NCBI GenBank assembly: GCA_905236955.1 | Contig: CAJOQW010000161.1 | Span: 1-5,952 of the forward strand | Source: an uncultured Bacteroidales bacterium | GTDB taxonomy: Bacteria; Bacteroidota; Bacteroidia; Bacteroidales; UBA932 | Length of the DNA: 5,952 nt | Direction: 5' to 3' | In this document: in pieces, positions 5,630-5,952 of the stretch | Layout of the letters: the number at the start of each line of letters is the position of its first letter | Position numbering within the stretch: position 1 is the stretch's first letter | Notes under the pieces: generated by a model | What the model saw: the letters and a program-made list of their open reading frames with translations, nothing else | What the model was told of the DNA's origin: nothing | The model's database searches: none | Position numbers and translations under genes: made by a program

Positions 5630-5952
5630 ATGAAAGCTGGTCTTCTACAGAAGATTCAGGACAAATCCATCATAGCCGGGGTCGTTGGCCTCGGCTATGT
5701 TGGCTTGCCCCTGGCCGTAGAGAAAGCCAAGGCGGGTTTCCGCACTATCGGCTTCGATGTGCAGAAGGATAAGGTGGACCTTGTCAATGCGGGCCATAAT
5801 TATATAGGTGACGTGGTTGATTCCGACCTTGCCGCACTTGTGGCGGAAGGCCGGCTTTCGGCAACCACCGATTTCAGTTTTATAGGGGACGTGGACTTCG
5901 TGGCCATCTGCGTGCCCACCCCGCTCGACGCCCACCAGCAGCCGGATATCAG
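5630..5952 (+). CDS. Nucleotide-sugar dehydrogenase (UDP-glucose/GDP-mannose dehydrogenase family), N-terminal part
   Basis: The first 107 residues are present and the gene runs off the window. The NAD-binding Rossmann motif GLGYVGLPLAVE (Gly20, Gly22, Gly25) is followed at the end of the second strand by GFDVQKDKVD, an acidic position typical of NAD use. ATTDFSFIGDVDFVAICVPTPLD with HQQPDI is characteristic of UDP-N-acetylglucosamine or UDP-N-acetylmannosamine dehydrogenases (WbpA, WecC and TviB groups). Such enzymes oxidise C6 of a sugar nucleotide twice to the uronic acid, a precursor for capsule or O-antigen. The catalytic cysteine and substrate domain lie beyond the window, so the exact substrate cannot be set. 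It starts 6 bp after the OmpA-family stop and is probably co-transcribed. Its presence near a UpxY protein supports a polysaccharide locus continuing to the right. Confidence 0.92.
   Translation, partial: MKAGLLQKIQDKSIIAGVVGLGYVGLPLAVEKAKAGFRTIGFDVQKDKVDLVNAGHNYIGDVVDSDLAALVAEGRLSATTDFSFIGDVDFVAICVPTPLDAHQQPDI

Overview
The window looks like chromosomal DNA of a Bacteroidota (Bacteroidales-type) bacterium, probably from a gut or similar anaerobic community. Four things support this. Promoters fit the Bacteroides pattern (TTTG, about 20 bp, then TAnnTTTG). There is a UpxY-type NusG-like antiterminator and a DUF4421-like protein, both typical of this phylum. There is also a streptopain-like (C10) protease with the long C-terminal extension common in Bacteroidales. 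Codons are moderately GC-rich, while intergenic regions are AT-rich. All genes read on the + strand; large minus-strand ORFs are codon-bias shadows.

Left part (1-2532): the 3' end of a beta-rich, probably exported protein, apparently interrupted by a one-base frameshift near position 180. Twelve bases later comes a complete secreted C10 cysteine protease with a signal peptide, Spi-like propeptide, intact Cys/His/Asn/Trp active site and C-terminal Ig/PKD-like modules. The two are probably co-transcribed, and the second has a strong Shine-Dalgarno sequence overlapping the stop codon of the first.

Middle (2533-3683): a 140-bp intergenic region with a strong hairpin and a good Bacteroides-type promoter, then a DUF4421-like protein with a signal peptide and a C-terminal Phe typical of outer-membrane barrels.

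Right part (3684-5952): this resembles the entrance of a surface-polysaccharide (capsule or O-antigen) locus. It holds a short UpxY-family antiterminator behind a tandemly duplicated -7 box, then an OmpA-family outer-membrane protein with its own consensus promoter and an overlapping palindrome. Six bases later starts a nucleotide-sugar dehydrogenase (UDP-HexNAc/GDP-mannose dehydrogenase family) that runs off the window. The likely logic is that UpxY lets RNA polymerase read through the polysaccharide operon, the dehydrogenase makes a uronic-acid sugar nucleotide, and the OmpA protein anchors the outer membrane to peptidoglycan.

A shared pattern is that the three promoter-proximal genes lack Shine-Dalgarno sequences and have very short predicted leaders, whereas the two operon-internal genes have clear Shine-Dalgarno motifs. 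No tRNA, rRNA, CRISPR array, insertion sequence or attachment site was seen. I found no convincing undescribed multi-gene system; the findings are local anomalies.
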